Shown: positions 16,561 through 23,528 of the stretch, in pieces
How the letters are laid out: every line of letters starts with the position of its first letter
Position numbering within the stretch: position 1 is the first letter of the stretch
IMG/VR virus record: IMGVR_UViG_3300044615_001143
Coordinates: 1 to 27,625 of that record
Origin: a virus
Direction: 5' to 3' (one strand)
DNA: 27,625 bases
The notes under the pieces: model-generated
What the model saw: only the letters and a program-made list of their open reading frames with translations
Told to the model about the DNA's origin: nothing
The model's database searches: none
Position numbers and translations under genes: made by a program

Positions 16561-16605
16561 GAACTCCCTAACAGGAGATAGCACAATCAGACTGTATCCG
16601 AACGG

Positions 16606-16824
16606 CTACAGTTTCTCAAGTTCCTCCGCTGCCCGATTGGCATACCACGCCGCCTTACGCAAGTCCTGTGCGTACTTACCCTTCTTCGGGCGGCTCGCGT
16701 ACTTGATGATGTTCCCCGCGCAATAGGCGACGAAGCCCTCCTTGCCAAGAGCCGCACGGATGTAGTCAATCGTCTCAATCCCTTCCTGCTGGTAATGAGC
16801 AGGATGATTGACCGGATCACTCAT
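16606..16824 (-). CDS. DUF3310 family small phage protein, 72 aa
   Basis: I chose the ATG at 16824 because the family begins SDPVNHPAHYQQ, and the upstream in-frame extension overlaps another small gene and is Arg-rich nonsense. The core GIETIDYI, AYCAGNIIKYASR and KAAWYANR match DUF3310, a common T7-like accessory protein once labelled nucleotide kinase; its function is not established. It is the last gene before the terminator. Confidence 0.88.
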   Translation of the reverse strand: MSDPVNHPAHYQQEGIETIDYIRAALGKEGFVAYCAGNIIKYASRPKKGKYAQDLRKAAWYANRAAEELEKL

Positions 16825-16972
16825 CGGCCTTCGCCTTCTTCTTGCGCTTCTTCCGCCGCGCCTCGACCATCTTCTTGTAGTGCTCGGGGCTACGTCGTTT
16901 CTTTTCACCTTTCGCTGCCTTGCCGCCCTTGCGGCCAATCTCAGCGAGGTATTCTTTAATCTGACTTTGCAT
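16817..16972 (-). CDS. Small basic phage protein, 51 aa
   Basis: A complete ATG-to-TGA frame that overlaps the DUF3310 start by 8 nt and the previous gene by 17 nt. It reads IGRKGGKAAKGEKKRRSPEH and ends in a run of Lys and Arg. Similar Gly-Lys-rich small proteins with an S-P-E-x-x-K-K motif are widespread in phages. Nucleic-acid binding is likely from its charge; the function is unknown. Confidence 0.68.
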   Translation of the reverse strand: MQSQIKEYLAEIGRKGGKAAKGEKKRRSPEHYKKMVEARRKKRKKKAKADE

Positions 16973-17135
16973 TCAACTTTCCCTTTACTTCTAACAATTC
17001 TTTTCGTAGCCGTTCAATCTCATCGGCTGCGTCGTTTACGATCTGCCCAAACGGCAAGAACTCATTCTCGTTAATGATGATCTGGCATTCCCTGTCGATC
17101 AGCCGCAGGTCGTCAACGAGATCTCTGAGCTTCAT
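16956..17135 (-). CDS. Small coiled-coil protein, 59 aa
   Basis: Complete frame from an ATG at 17135, overlapping the genes on both sides (23 and 17 nt). It is a single charged helix ending ADEIERLRKELLEVKGKL, probably coiled coil. No family is recognised; the overlaps and regular heptads support it. Confidence 0.55.
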   Translation of the reverse strand: MKLRDLVDDLRLIDRECQIIINENEFLPFGQIVNDAADEIERLRKELLEVKGKLNAKSD

Positions 17136-17337
17136 CGGCTAACTCTTGCATCATTTTGACCTGCGCCTTGAGCGTCGTAATCTCTTGCTCAAGTATCGAC
17201 GCCTCAGTCCACATGCTTCTTAGGCGCATCGTAGCCAATGCGTCCTGCACCCGCTTATTCTGTTCCTGCCCGTAGCCCCAAGGTGCCCGTTCCATTTCTT
17301 CTTTCCACGCCCCCGGAGGGGATATGTTATCGTACAT
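17113..17337 (-). CDS. Small coiled-coil phage protein, 74 aa
   Basis: ATG at 17337 with AGAGGG upstream. The N-terminus has a GAWKEEMERAPWGYG segment, then a long helix with heptads to the end (LEQEITTLKAQVKMMQELAD). No enzyme motif. It begins 24 nt after the tiny membrane gene at 17362-17484. Confidence 0.6.
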   Translation of the reverse strand: MYDNISPPGAWKEEMERAPWGYGQEQNKRVQDALATMRLRSMWTEASILEQEITTLKAQVKMMQELADEAQRSR

Positions 17338-17361
17338 AAAGCAACCCTCTTGTGTTAAGTT

Positions 17362-17484
17362 TTAGTCTCTGTCGATCAGTATCAAAAGCAAGTACAACAA
17401 AACAGCATCAATTAATTCACCGCCCAATAGCCACGATGCGGCAACGCATACCGCAGCCAACGCAACGGTCGGGAACCAACTCAC
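17362..17484 (-). CDS. Tiny two-helix membrane protein, 40 aa
   Basis: Starts with GTG at 17484, sharing GTGA with the stop of the glycosyltransferase gene, so translation is probably coupled. Two hydrophobic stretches (about residues 4-19, VALAAVCVAASWLL; and 23-37, IDAVLLYLLLILI) are separated by GGE, followed by a charged RD end. This is a possible membrane hairpin. Candidates are a small holin-like, superinfection or helper protein; nothing decides between them. Confidence 0.5.
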   Translation of the reverse strand: MSWFPTVALAAVCVAASWLLGGELIDAVLLYLLLILIDRD

Positions 17485-18866
17485 GACCTGTTCTTCATCG
17501 TGTGTATCTCATAGGCTACAGCTTCAATCTGTGGCTTCCACGGCGCAATCACGTTGCCTCGGGGGAAGATCTTCACAGATGGATACCAAAGGCTATGACC
17601 CTCTGAGTCCTTGTTGCCCCAGTACCACAGCTTGTTCGCATCCATCAGCATGACGGGTACGCCGATGCCCCCGGCCATGTGAACCGTAGAACTGCTGATC
17701 GACACGATGACATCGCAAACGCTACAAAGCGCGGCAAGACCATCCAAGTCCTTCCAGTTGTCTACGCTTGACTGAAGGATCTTGATACCCGACTTCTCCT
17801 CAAAGTCTGCAATGTCCTGCTTCACATGACCGTATTGCAGATTGACAAAGCGGACACCCTCCATCGACAAGATCGGCAGCATGTCCGTCAGCGTCATGCT
17901 TTTGTGCGGACCAATCTTGATGGCCGCGCTGACCCAAGAGATGCCGACCACAAACTCGCCGTTCTTGATGCCAAGTTCTTTACGCAGTTCAACCACCCGC
18001 TCCGGGTCGGGCTTCAGAAAATTGCGCTTGGCATAAGTCGGGATGTCCCGCAGCTCGCCAATGAGCGATGCCCCAAGACTCGCAAAGGGAATCTGCGCAT
18101 CGTGCTTGTCCGCCGGGACCTGCGAGTTGTTCGGGATGAACTCAATGTCCGGCATTGATCGCGAGAAAAGCGGAATCAATCGCGGCTCGACCATCGCTGT
18201 TACCTGCTCGGACAAAGCGCGAACAGCCGGGAGCAACGACGCATAGATCACTTGATCCCCGATGCCCTGCTCGCCCCAAACAAGGACGCTCTTGGCTCCG
18301 CTTGTCTTCGTCCACTCGGGCTTGTTCGTTGTCAGTCGCGGTGATTTAAATCGCTCGCTCTGCCACCGGGTGTGATAGTTCGGCCACCCCGTCTTGAAGT
18401 CGCCCATCTGTAGCGCAAGCAGCCCCAAGATCCAGTTGGAGTTCGGGTCGTCGGGTCTAAGTTCTTTCGCAGCCTTGAAGTCTTCCAGCGCCTTGTCCCA
18501 TTGCCGCAGCTCCCAGTACGCCGCCCCACGCTGCATGTGCGACATGTGGTACTTCGGGTCAACCTTGAGGGCAGCGGTCTGATCCGCAATCGCTTCTTCG
18601 TACTTTTGCAGTTCGTTATGACACATGCCCCGGTTGTAAAAGTCTTCCGCTAACGTGTTATTGGCTTCGGTCAAGAGCGTGTAAGACTTAATCGCCTCGC
18701 GAAACCGGCCCATCGTTTGAAGGAGCTTCGCCTTGGCACGGTGCAGAATCCCACTCGTCGGATGCTTGGCGATGCCGTAGTTGCATAAGTCCAACGCATC
18801 GTCATACCGCTTGGCTTGAAAGCGTTTCTCAACTTCCGCAATGATTTCTTTCTTGGTCAATTTCAT
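17481..18866 (-). CDS. TPR-glycosyltransferase fusion (GT9/GT41-like), 461 aa
   Basis: I prefer the ATG at 18866, which overlaps the upstream stop as ATGA. Residues about 1-175 hold roughly four to five tetratricopeptide repeats (for example DFYNRGMCHNELQKYEEAIA). The C-terminal half is glycosyltransferase-like: VLVWGEQGIGDQVIYAS near 200 and SISSSTVHMAGGIGVPVM near 390, the latter being the sugar-nucleotide binding pattern of GT9/GT41-type enzymes. TPRs usually bind the protein or glycan acceptor. It is first-rate evidence for sugar transfer, but donor and acceptor are unknown. It works in an operon with two more glycosyltransferase-like genes and a methyltransferase. Confidence 0.82.
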   Translation of the reverse strand: MKLTKKEIIAEVEKRFQAKRYDDALDLCNYGIAKHPTSGILHRAKAKLLQTMGRFREAIKSYTLLTEANNTLAEDFYNRGMCHNELQKYEEAIADQTAALKVDPKYHMSHMQRGAAYWELRQWDKALEDFKAAKELRPDDPNSNWILGLLALQMGDFKTGWPNYHTRWQSERFKSPRLTTNKPEWTKTSGAKSVLVWGEQGIGDQVIYASLLPAVRALSEQVTAMVEPRLIPLFSRSMPDIEFIPNNSQVPADKHDAQIPFASLGASLIGELRDIPTYAKRNFLKPDPERVVELRKELGIKNGEFVVGISWVSAAIKIGPHKSMTLTDMLPILSMEGVRFVNLQYGHVKQDIADFEEKSGIKILQSSVDNWKDLDGLAALCSVCDVIVSISSSTVHMAGGIGVPVMLMDANKLWYWGNKDSEGHSLWYPSVKIFPRGNVIAPWKPQIEAVAYEIHTMKNRS

Positions 18867-19546
18867 ATCGTTGCCGCAATGCGGTTCCATTCGTTGGCGT
18901 ATTCGACATTCTTATAGTCCATGAACCATGGACCGCCACGGGTGAAGTGCACCGCCTGTGGATTCGGGCAGTCGTTACTCGTGTACCAACCTTCTAGGTA
19001 ATTCCAAGTGATGGGCAGGTCGCCAATCACATCGTCGGTCAGCCATTGGAACCGATGCAGGAACATACCAGTTTCCCTGTTCACGACCTCCGGAGTCAAC
19101 GCCTTGACTTGTGGGTGCGCACAGTTGATAAGCATCATCGAAGACCAGTTCTTTCGGGGATATTGATGTTGCGGCTTGTTGTCCATTTTGACGGCCTCGG
19201 TAGGCCGATAGTCGTGCTTTACAAGCATGCACGCTTTTGTCCGGTCGGCGTGATCAAGCAGTCCCGCAACGTCCCCGCGAAACAAAAAATCGCAGTCTAC
19301 AAAGACCGCCCAGCCGGTGTACCCCGCGAGATATGGAGTCAAGAAACGGCTGAATGAAAACTCAGTCGATGACATCGTATCCACAGGCCGCGTATACACC
19401 CGCTGCCCACGCAACTCGTACTGCTTGATCGGACGCACATCCGTCAAGATTGACGCATGCTTTTCAATGCTGCGCTTGCAGACTTGATACGCAATATCCT
19501 CGCGGCTGTCCCAGCCGACAAAGATCCGCAAGCCTTCGTCACTCAT
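18863..19546 (-). CDS. Glycosyltransferase (GT8-like, DxD type), 227 aa
   Basis: ATG at 19546 overlaps the upstream gene by 8 nt. Motifs: IFVGWDSREDIAYQV at the N-terminus, TEFSFSRFLTPYL near 61-73, and VFVDCDFLFRGD with the D84-x-D86 metal/UDP-sugar site. C-terminal AVHFTRGGPWF resembles the His-containing end of this fold. It should transfer a sugar from a nucleotide donor in the cytoplasm. It has no membrane segment. Donor and acceptor are unknown. Confidence 0.82.
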   Translation of the reverse strand: MSDEGLRIFVGWDSREDIAYQVCKRSIEKHASILTDVRPIKQYELRGQRVYTRPVDTMSSTEFSFSRFLTPYLAGYTGWAVFVDCDFLFRGDVAGLLDHADRTKACMLVKHDYRPTEAVKMDNKPQHQYPRKNWSSMMLINCAHPQVKALTPEVVNRETGMFLHRFQWLTDDVIGDLPITWNYLEGWYTSNDCPNPQAVHFTRGGPWFMDYKNVEYANEWNRIAATI

Positions 19547-19844
19547 TATCAACCTCTGGCTCCTTCAGAAAGATCACGCTGCTATCAACGGTGTGCTCCT
19601 TGTACTTGTCAAGCACCCGCATGCAGTTCTCAATGGTCTGCTCACGAATGAGCACCGCTAACTTGCAAATGATCTGCGCATTATCCCTCGGCAGATTCGC
19701 CGGATGCCGGTCGTACGCCGCAGCCTGTCGCTCCACGAAGTCCCATTTAAATACATCGAGCTTGCCCGACTCACCAATCGTGCACCAAACTTCTTCCTCC
19801 TGCTTGGCTTCGGGCAGCTTCAGATAATCAAATTCTTCGCTCAT
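19539..19844 (-). CDS. Hypothetical protein between glycosyltransferases, 101 aa
   Basis: ATG at 19844 with AGGAG upstream. It is acidic and helical, with PANLPRDNAQIICKLAVLIREQ in the centre. No family is recognised. It is 9 nt downstream of one glycosyltransferase-like gene and overlaps the next, so it belongs to the same transcript. Confidence 0.6.
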   Translation of the reverse strand: MSEEFDYLKLPEAKQEEEVWCTIGESGKLDVFKWDFVERQAAAYDRHPANLPRDNAQIICKLAVLIREQTIENCMRVLDKYKEHTVDSSVIFLKEPEVDNE

Positions 19845-19853
19845 CCTTGTCTC

Positions 19854-20531
19854 CTAAAACGAATTCAGAAACGCTTGCTTACGGGCGGCACCTTTGAAGT
19901 GCATGATGTGGGGGACATGCCCCTCGGGGGACTTGTCGGGCAAGCAAGCATAGTCGAGCTCCTGCATCTCGCCCACCATCTCGGGGTACAGGATCTGCGA
20001 ATACACCTTGAGGGCTTCTTGATCGCCATACCATGACCGCAAGTTCCGGTTCATTAGCCCCATCAAAAGCGTCATGGCTTTCCACGCATGGTAGTTCTTG
20101 GTCACAGTCGCGCACCCAAGGTACGGGTACAACACCCCAAGCGGTATCCCGTCATACTGCTTAAACATCCCATCGCGCTGCTTGCCGTTGAACCCCGCGT
20201 CCCGATCAAACGAGCGGCGGCAAAAGATCACCTCGCGCTCTGCCAATAACGCAGCCGGGTTCACAGGCAACAAGAACAGCATGTCCGTATCAATGTACAT
20301 CGCAGGGCGCGTGATCTTGGCTTCGGCAAACGCCCGTGTGCGCCAGTACATCATCTCCGATGCGTCACCCTTGCTGCGCTTGACCTCGTTGACCCCTTCA
20401 ACATTGGGCGTCGCCTCGTCGGTACACATCACGACTTCCGCGCTCGGCATTACAGACTTCAGCGAATGCACCATCTTGGTCGGCATCGACAGGTCCGCGC
20501 CCACATGAAAGAACACAAATAGATTCATCAT
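19854..20531 (-). CDS. Glycosyltransferase-like protein (nucleotide-sugar fold), 225 aa
   Basis: The N-terminus is strand-rich (LFVFFHVGADLSMPTKMVHS) and AMYIDTDMLFLLP carries a D81-T-D83 motif, the metal-binding DxD of GT-A glycosyltransferases. SWYGDQEALKVYS and HIMHFKGAARKQAFL in the C-terminal half fit acceptor and product ends of such enzymes. The start shares one base with the methyltransferase stop. Function is inferred from the DxD and context; sequence similarity to known families is not certain. Confidence 0.72.
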   Translation of the reverse strand: MMNLFVFFHVGADLSMPTKMVHSLKSVMPSAEVVMCTDEATPNVEGVNEVKRSKGDASEMMYWRTRAFAEAKITRPAMYIDTDMLFLLPVNPAALLAEREVIFCRRSFDRDAGFNGKQRDGMFKQYDGIPLGVLYPYLGCATVTKNYHAWKAMTLLMGLMNRNLRSWYGDQEALKVYSQILYPEMVGEMQELDYACLPDKSPEGHVPHIMHFKGAARKQAFLNSF

Positions 20532-21301
20532 TACACCTTCAGAAAAAGTCCTTGGCCGGTCGGGAGTTCCAGAATATTCTCCGGCTTGTCCGATAAGAAT
20601 TCCCGATGCGCTTCAGCCGATTGCCGATAACGCCGAAATCCAAAGTCATCAAACACCGCGACCGCGCCACGCTCCATCCGTGCGTACACCTCGGGGAATA
20701 CATGCGCCTCGGCTTCGGCGTAATTTAAATCAATGTGCGCAAAGCAAATCCGATCCGGCAACGCAGCCGGAATAGTCTGAGTCACATCCCCCGCCACCAC
20801 GACAGGGCGGTATGCCTTCAGCCGCTTCTCGACTACCGCTGCCAAGTCGGGGCCGTGCGATGCCTTGCGGGATTCCTCGGGCGCGTGATCAAAGAAGTCA
20901 AAGACGTAAAGGTTACGCCCCAGTACCTCGGGATTATTGTAGTTACAGAAAACCTTGGTCGTCTTGCCATCGTAACAACCAATGTCCACCACATCCCCGG
21001 CGACGTTTAAACCTTGGTTCAACGCCCAGCACAGGTTATAGATGCGCCACATGCGAGCGCGGAGGGTCGTGTCCTCGTTGAACTCGCTGAACGCTGCTTG
21101 AAACCGCTCGTCAGTCAGAAAGAACAGATTGCGAAACCATACCAAAAGATCATCGTGGAAGGTCGCGTGACCGTGAGCAGTATTGATCTGCAAGTCCTTG
21201 GCGATATGACTTACCGCAGCCGCAAAGGATTTAAACCGCTGCTCAGAATCAAAGAGAAGCTGGTAGTCCTTGTTCAAGAAGGCGGCGACGGGGAGGGTCA
21301 C
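20531..21301 (-). CDS. TylF/MycF-like SAM methyltransferase, 256 aa
   Basis: Starts with GTG at 21301 in a GTGA overlap. The SAM motif GDVVDIGCYDG is at 102-112; ICFAHIDLNYAEAEAH and VAVFDDFGF (near 215) match the metal-dependent TylF/MycF family, which O-methylates sugars. With three glycosyltransferase-like genes downstream, methyl capping of a glycan is the natural inference. Small-molecule or host surface targets are also possible. Confidence 0.8.
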   Translation of the reverse strand: MTLPVAAFLNKDYQLLFDSEQRFKSFAAAVSHIAKDLQINTAHGHATFHDDLLVWFRNLFFLTDERFQAAFSEFNEDTTLRARMWRIYNLCWALNQGLNVAGDVVDIGCYDGKTTKVFCNYNNPEVLGRNLYVFDFFDHAPEESRKASHGPDLAAVVEKRLKAYRPVVVAGDVTQTIPAALPDRICFAHIDLNYAEAEAHVFPEVYARMERGAVAVFDDFGFRRYRQSAEAHREFLSDKPENILELPTGQGLFLKV

Positions 21302-21510
21302 ACCGGCACCTTGTAGTAGCTGATGACCAATTTAAATGCGTCCATGTGTCGCTTGATCTCGGCAAGATCCGTTGCCCTGTTGGTGTGAAAGAACATGATC
21401 TTGTTGTTCTTCTTGCGCTGCTTGTAAGACAGGTCAAGTCCCTTCAAAGCGTGCTGCAACTGAGCGAGCGTCACTTGCTCTGTGATGTCGGCGTCGATTT
21501 CAATTTTCAT
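21298..21510 (-). CDS. Small conserved hypothetical, 70 aa
   Basis: ATG at 21510 overlaps the DNA methylase stop as ATGA, which decides the start. The sequence (MKIEIDADITEQVT, then a helix and a basic KQRKKNNK patch) is mixed alpha/beta. No family is recognised. Confidence 0.62.
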   Translation of the reverse strand: MKIEIDADITEQVTLAQLQHALKGLDLSYKQRKKNNKIMFFHTNRATDLAEIKRHMDAFKLVISYYKVPV

Positions 21511-22211
21511 ATTTCGTTTACCCACAATGCTTCTTGACTCACTTTGCCACCTCTTTTGCTTTCATTTGCTTTGATGTTCATAAAAGGTTTAAACGGTAGC
21601 CAAGTTGCTCCGACGTTTTCGCAAACCATGACTTGACCTTTACGTTCTCGACACCAATCACCCAAATTCTTAAAGTCATCTGGTTGTGTCGGATAGTGCT
21701 TCCCCGCTCCAATGTAAGGCGGGTCTATAAACCATGTTGCTTCTATGTCTGGTGCATCGGTGTAGTCGCCTTCAATGAACTGCCAATGGCGAATTCGATC
21801 CACTTGACTAGCAACGCGCTCTCGTCGTTCTTCGCTCCAAAACTGAGACATGACCTTTCCAGATCTCATCCAAGCAGAAGGAGATCGACACGGTGCCGTT
21901 GCTCCTTTGTTTAAATTCCACCCAATCAAATATCGCGCTTCTTCACAAACAGATAAGTCATCGACCGTCTGTCCCGCTTGGAGCAACGGCAGGTCACGAA
22001 CTTCTTTTGCAGTTACGCGCAACAGGTATCGCCACGTTGCAGCCACTTTTGGATTTTTTTCCACAAGTATAATTTTCCTTTCTGAATACCGCAGTGCGTA
22101 TCCCGCAGCCCCAGCAAACGGTTCTATGATCGTTTCGTGTATTGGATACGGATAATGTAATGCAGCACGGTATTTGCCTCCGTAGTAAGTCCAAAACGGT
22201 TTAATGCTCAC
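21507..22211 (-). CDS. D12-class (Dam-like) DNA adenine methyltransferase, 234 aa
   Basis: GTG at 22211 overlaps the upstream stop as GTGA; the longer in-frame N-terminus is Gly/Val/His-rich and improbable. FWTYYGGK at 6-13 and EPFAGAAGYALR (30-41) form the SAM site; FIDPPYIG with DPPY at 163-166 is the catalytic motif for N6-adenine methylation. The target cannot be read from the protein. It may protect the phage from host restriction or mark its DNA. Base use here is more AT-rich than in the adjacent methyltransferase gene. Confidence 0.88.
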   Translation of the reverse strand: MSIKPFWTYYGGKYRAALHYPYPIHETIIEPFAGAAGYALRYSERKIILVEKNPKVAATWRYLLRVTAKEVRDLPLLQAGQTVDDLSVCEEARYLIGWNLNKGATAPCRSPSAWMRSGKVMSQFWSEERRERVASQVDRIRHWQFIEGDYTDAPDIEATWFIDPPYIGAGKHYPTQPDDFKNLGDWCRERKGQVMVCENVGATWLPFKPFMNIKANESKRGGKVSQEALWVNEI

Positions 22212-22456
22212 ACCAACGCCACCGCCAACGCCCACCCCGCTGCAAACATGATGATGCACAGAATGATCTCACCAATGGTGCGTTCGCCTTCTTGATGCTC
22301 AAACTCCAAGCGCATGCGCTCCTTCTCCTGCCGCAGCAGTTCAATTTGATCGTTTAAACGATCCACCATGTACTCTTTGTGGTTCACCAGTAGTCTCCAT
22401 ACTTGGCATTGGTCTGCTTGCCACGCGAGCAGCGGTAATTGGGCGGCGGAACCCAT
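22208..22456 (-). CDS. Small protein with coiled coil and C-terminal membrane segment, 82 aa
   Basis: Two starts are possible: ATG 22456 (12 nt after the upstream stop) or ATG 22369, which would give 53 aa. A charged helix (LNDQIELLRQEKERMRLEFE) leads to a C-terminal hydrophobic segment IILCIIMFAAGWALAVALV. It resembles a C-tail anchored membrane protein facing the cytoplasm. Function is unknown; a lysis accessory role is conceivable. A GTTTAAAC palindrome lies just after the internal ATG. Confidence 0.58.
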   Translation of the reverse strand: MGSAAQLPLLAWQADQCQVWRLLVNHKEYMVDRLNDQIELLRQEKERMRLEFEHQEGERTIGEIILCIIMFAAGWALAVALV

Positions 22457-22468
22457 CGCCAATCCGCT

Positions 22469-22654
22469 TCAGCGAGATGGTGGCCGGTTAAAATTAAAAG
22501 TTTCTTGATAATCCATTTCACTGAGTTTTCGCTCCAGTAAGTAAATCTGCCGTTGCAACGCTACGATCTGCTCAACCAATCGCTGCCGGTCGGTCTTCGG
22601 CAACGCGGCATTGGCAACGCGCTCGTCAAAGTCAATCGGTACGTCTTGCTTCAT
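22469..22654 (-). CDS. Small coiled-coil protein, 61 aa
   Basis: The ATG at 22654 overlaps the upstream gene by 23 nt. It contains a PIDFDERVANAALPKTDRQR segment, then a heptad helix (IVALQRQIYLLERKLSEM). No family is recognised. Its place in the overlapping chain supports it. Confidence 0.55.
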   Translation of the reverse strand: MKQDVPIDFDERVANAALPKTDRQRLVEQIVALQRQIYLLERKLSEMDYQETFNFNRPPSR

Positions 22655-22850
22655 CGACAAACTCTCCCAATCGCTTAATCAGCTTCCGCATCGCAAAGCT
22701 GCGCCGGTATCGCTCCATCTGCTCGGGCGTCACCTTCGAGCGGTAGTTCTGACTCCTCAGAAAAAAGCACCGCCCACGATGTTCCACCCCACAATCGGGG
22801 CAACGGGGCGAGGCTTTCGGAGCAAGGCCGTACTGCTCGCGGAAGTTCAT
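22632..22850 (-). CDS. Small zinc-knuckle-like basic protein, 72 aa
   Basis: ATGA overlap with the upstream stop fixes the start at 22850. CPDCGVEHRGRC (about residues 17-28) is a compact Cys3His metal-binding candidate; the rest is basic and helical, with many Arg and Lys. Nucleic-acid binding is likely. An ATTTAAAT palindrome spans the start codon. Confidence 0.6.
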   Translation of the reverse strand: MNFREQYGLAPKASPRCPDCGVEHRGRCFFLRSQNYRSKVTPEQMERYRRSFAMRKLIKRLGEFVDEARRTD

Positions 22851-23041
22851 TTAAATATCAACCTCGCAAAGTGATCGAACGCCGCCGCATATTGCAGGGT
22901 CGTTCTCTGCGCGGCCTTGGCCAGTTCCTGCTCCATCTCCTGCCGCGCCATCTGCTTCTCGTACTCCACAAACTCAGACATCGCCGCATCCAGTTCTTGA
23001 ATCTGCTCGTCGGTCAAATCGGGCATTTCTTCGTGTGTCAT
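22847..23041 (-). CDS. Small acidic helical protein, 64 aa
   Basis: ATG at 23041 with a clear AGGAG 6 nt upstream. First gene of the minus-strand run left of the lone plus-strand gene. The sequence is an acidic helix pair (LTDEQIQELDAAMSEFVEYE). No family is recognised. Confidence 0.6.
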   Translation of the reverse strand: MTHEEMPDLTDEQIQELDAAMSEFVEYEKQMARQEMEQELAKAAQRTTLQYAAAFDHFARLIFK

Positions 23042-23150
23042 GTGCTTCTCCTAATGCTTATTGTTAACAATCCGCTTGAGTCTATGCCGCTACATAGGGC
23101 AACGCAAGCCCCTCATTGAAAATCCGCAGCCGTGGGGGTACGCTAGAACC
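23042..23150. promoter_or_regulatory. Divergent spacer with TTGTTAACAA palindrome and promoter-like repeat
   Basis: Separates the minus-strand gene starting at 23041 from the plus-strand gene at 23151. It holds the palindrome TTGTTAACAA (23061-23070) and CCGCTTGAGT (23072-23081), a copy of the spacer of the promoter at 25776-25803. A leftward -35/-10 pair TTGCGT-N17-TAGACT is possible. Evidence for a specific promoter is weak. Confidence 0.35.
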
Positions 23151-23519
23151 ATGAGCATGAAAGCCGCCGATTTCGTTGGCCTCCTCTTTCTGGCACGGGA
23201 TGTTGCCCACTCGGTGCATTTAAATACGCCCTCGTATGCCGTTCACAAAGCGACCCAGAAGTTCTACGAGGGGCTTCCAGACCTTGCCGACTCGTTCGCA
23301 GAGGCTTGGCAAGGACGGCACGGCCTCATGGGGCCGGTTACCTTGATGTCTGCCGACAAGAACCGCGACCTCGTGGAGTTTCTGGAAGATCAAGTCGAGC
23401 AAATTGGCAAGGGCCGCTTCGAGTTCTGTGACCCAGAAGAAACCGCCATCCAAAACATCATCGACGAGATCGTTTCTCATTACTTGAGTGCCTTATACAA
23501 GCTCAAGCACCTGTCGTAA
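23151..23519 (+). CDS. DUF5856-like phage protein, 122 aa
   Basis: The open frame extends to 23061 but the upstream part is not protein-like; I use the ATG at 23151 (ATG at 23157 is also possible). FLARDVAHSVHLNTPSYAVH, KFYEGLPDLADSFAEAW and a C-terminal IIDEIVSHYL give a helical-bundle pattern that I associate with DUF5856. With conserved His, Glu and Asp it may be ferritin/Dps-like, but this is inference. It is the only plus-strand gene between 16.6 and 27.5 kb and converges on the methyltransferase at 23529 with 9 nt between. Confidence 0.65.
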   Translation: MSMKAADFVGLLFLARDVAHSVHLNTPSYAVHKATQKFYEGLPDLADSFAEAWQGRHGLMGPVTLMSADKNRDLVEFLEDQVEQIGKGRFEFCDPEETAIQNIIDEIVSHYLSALYKLKHLS

Positions 23520-23528
23520 GGTAGAAGG

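Noticed and set aside
22457-22462. TTG start for the 82-aa membrane-tailed protein
   Set aside because: An ATG follows two codons later and no ribosome site favours TTG.
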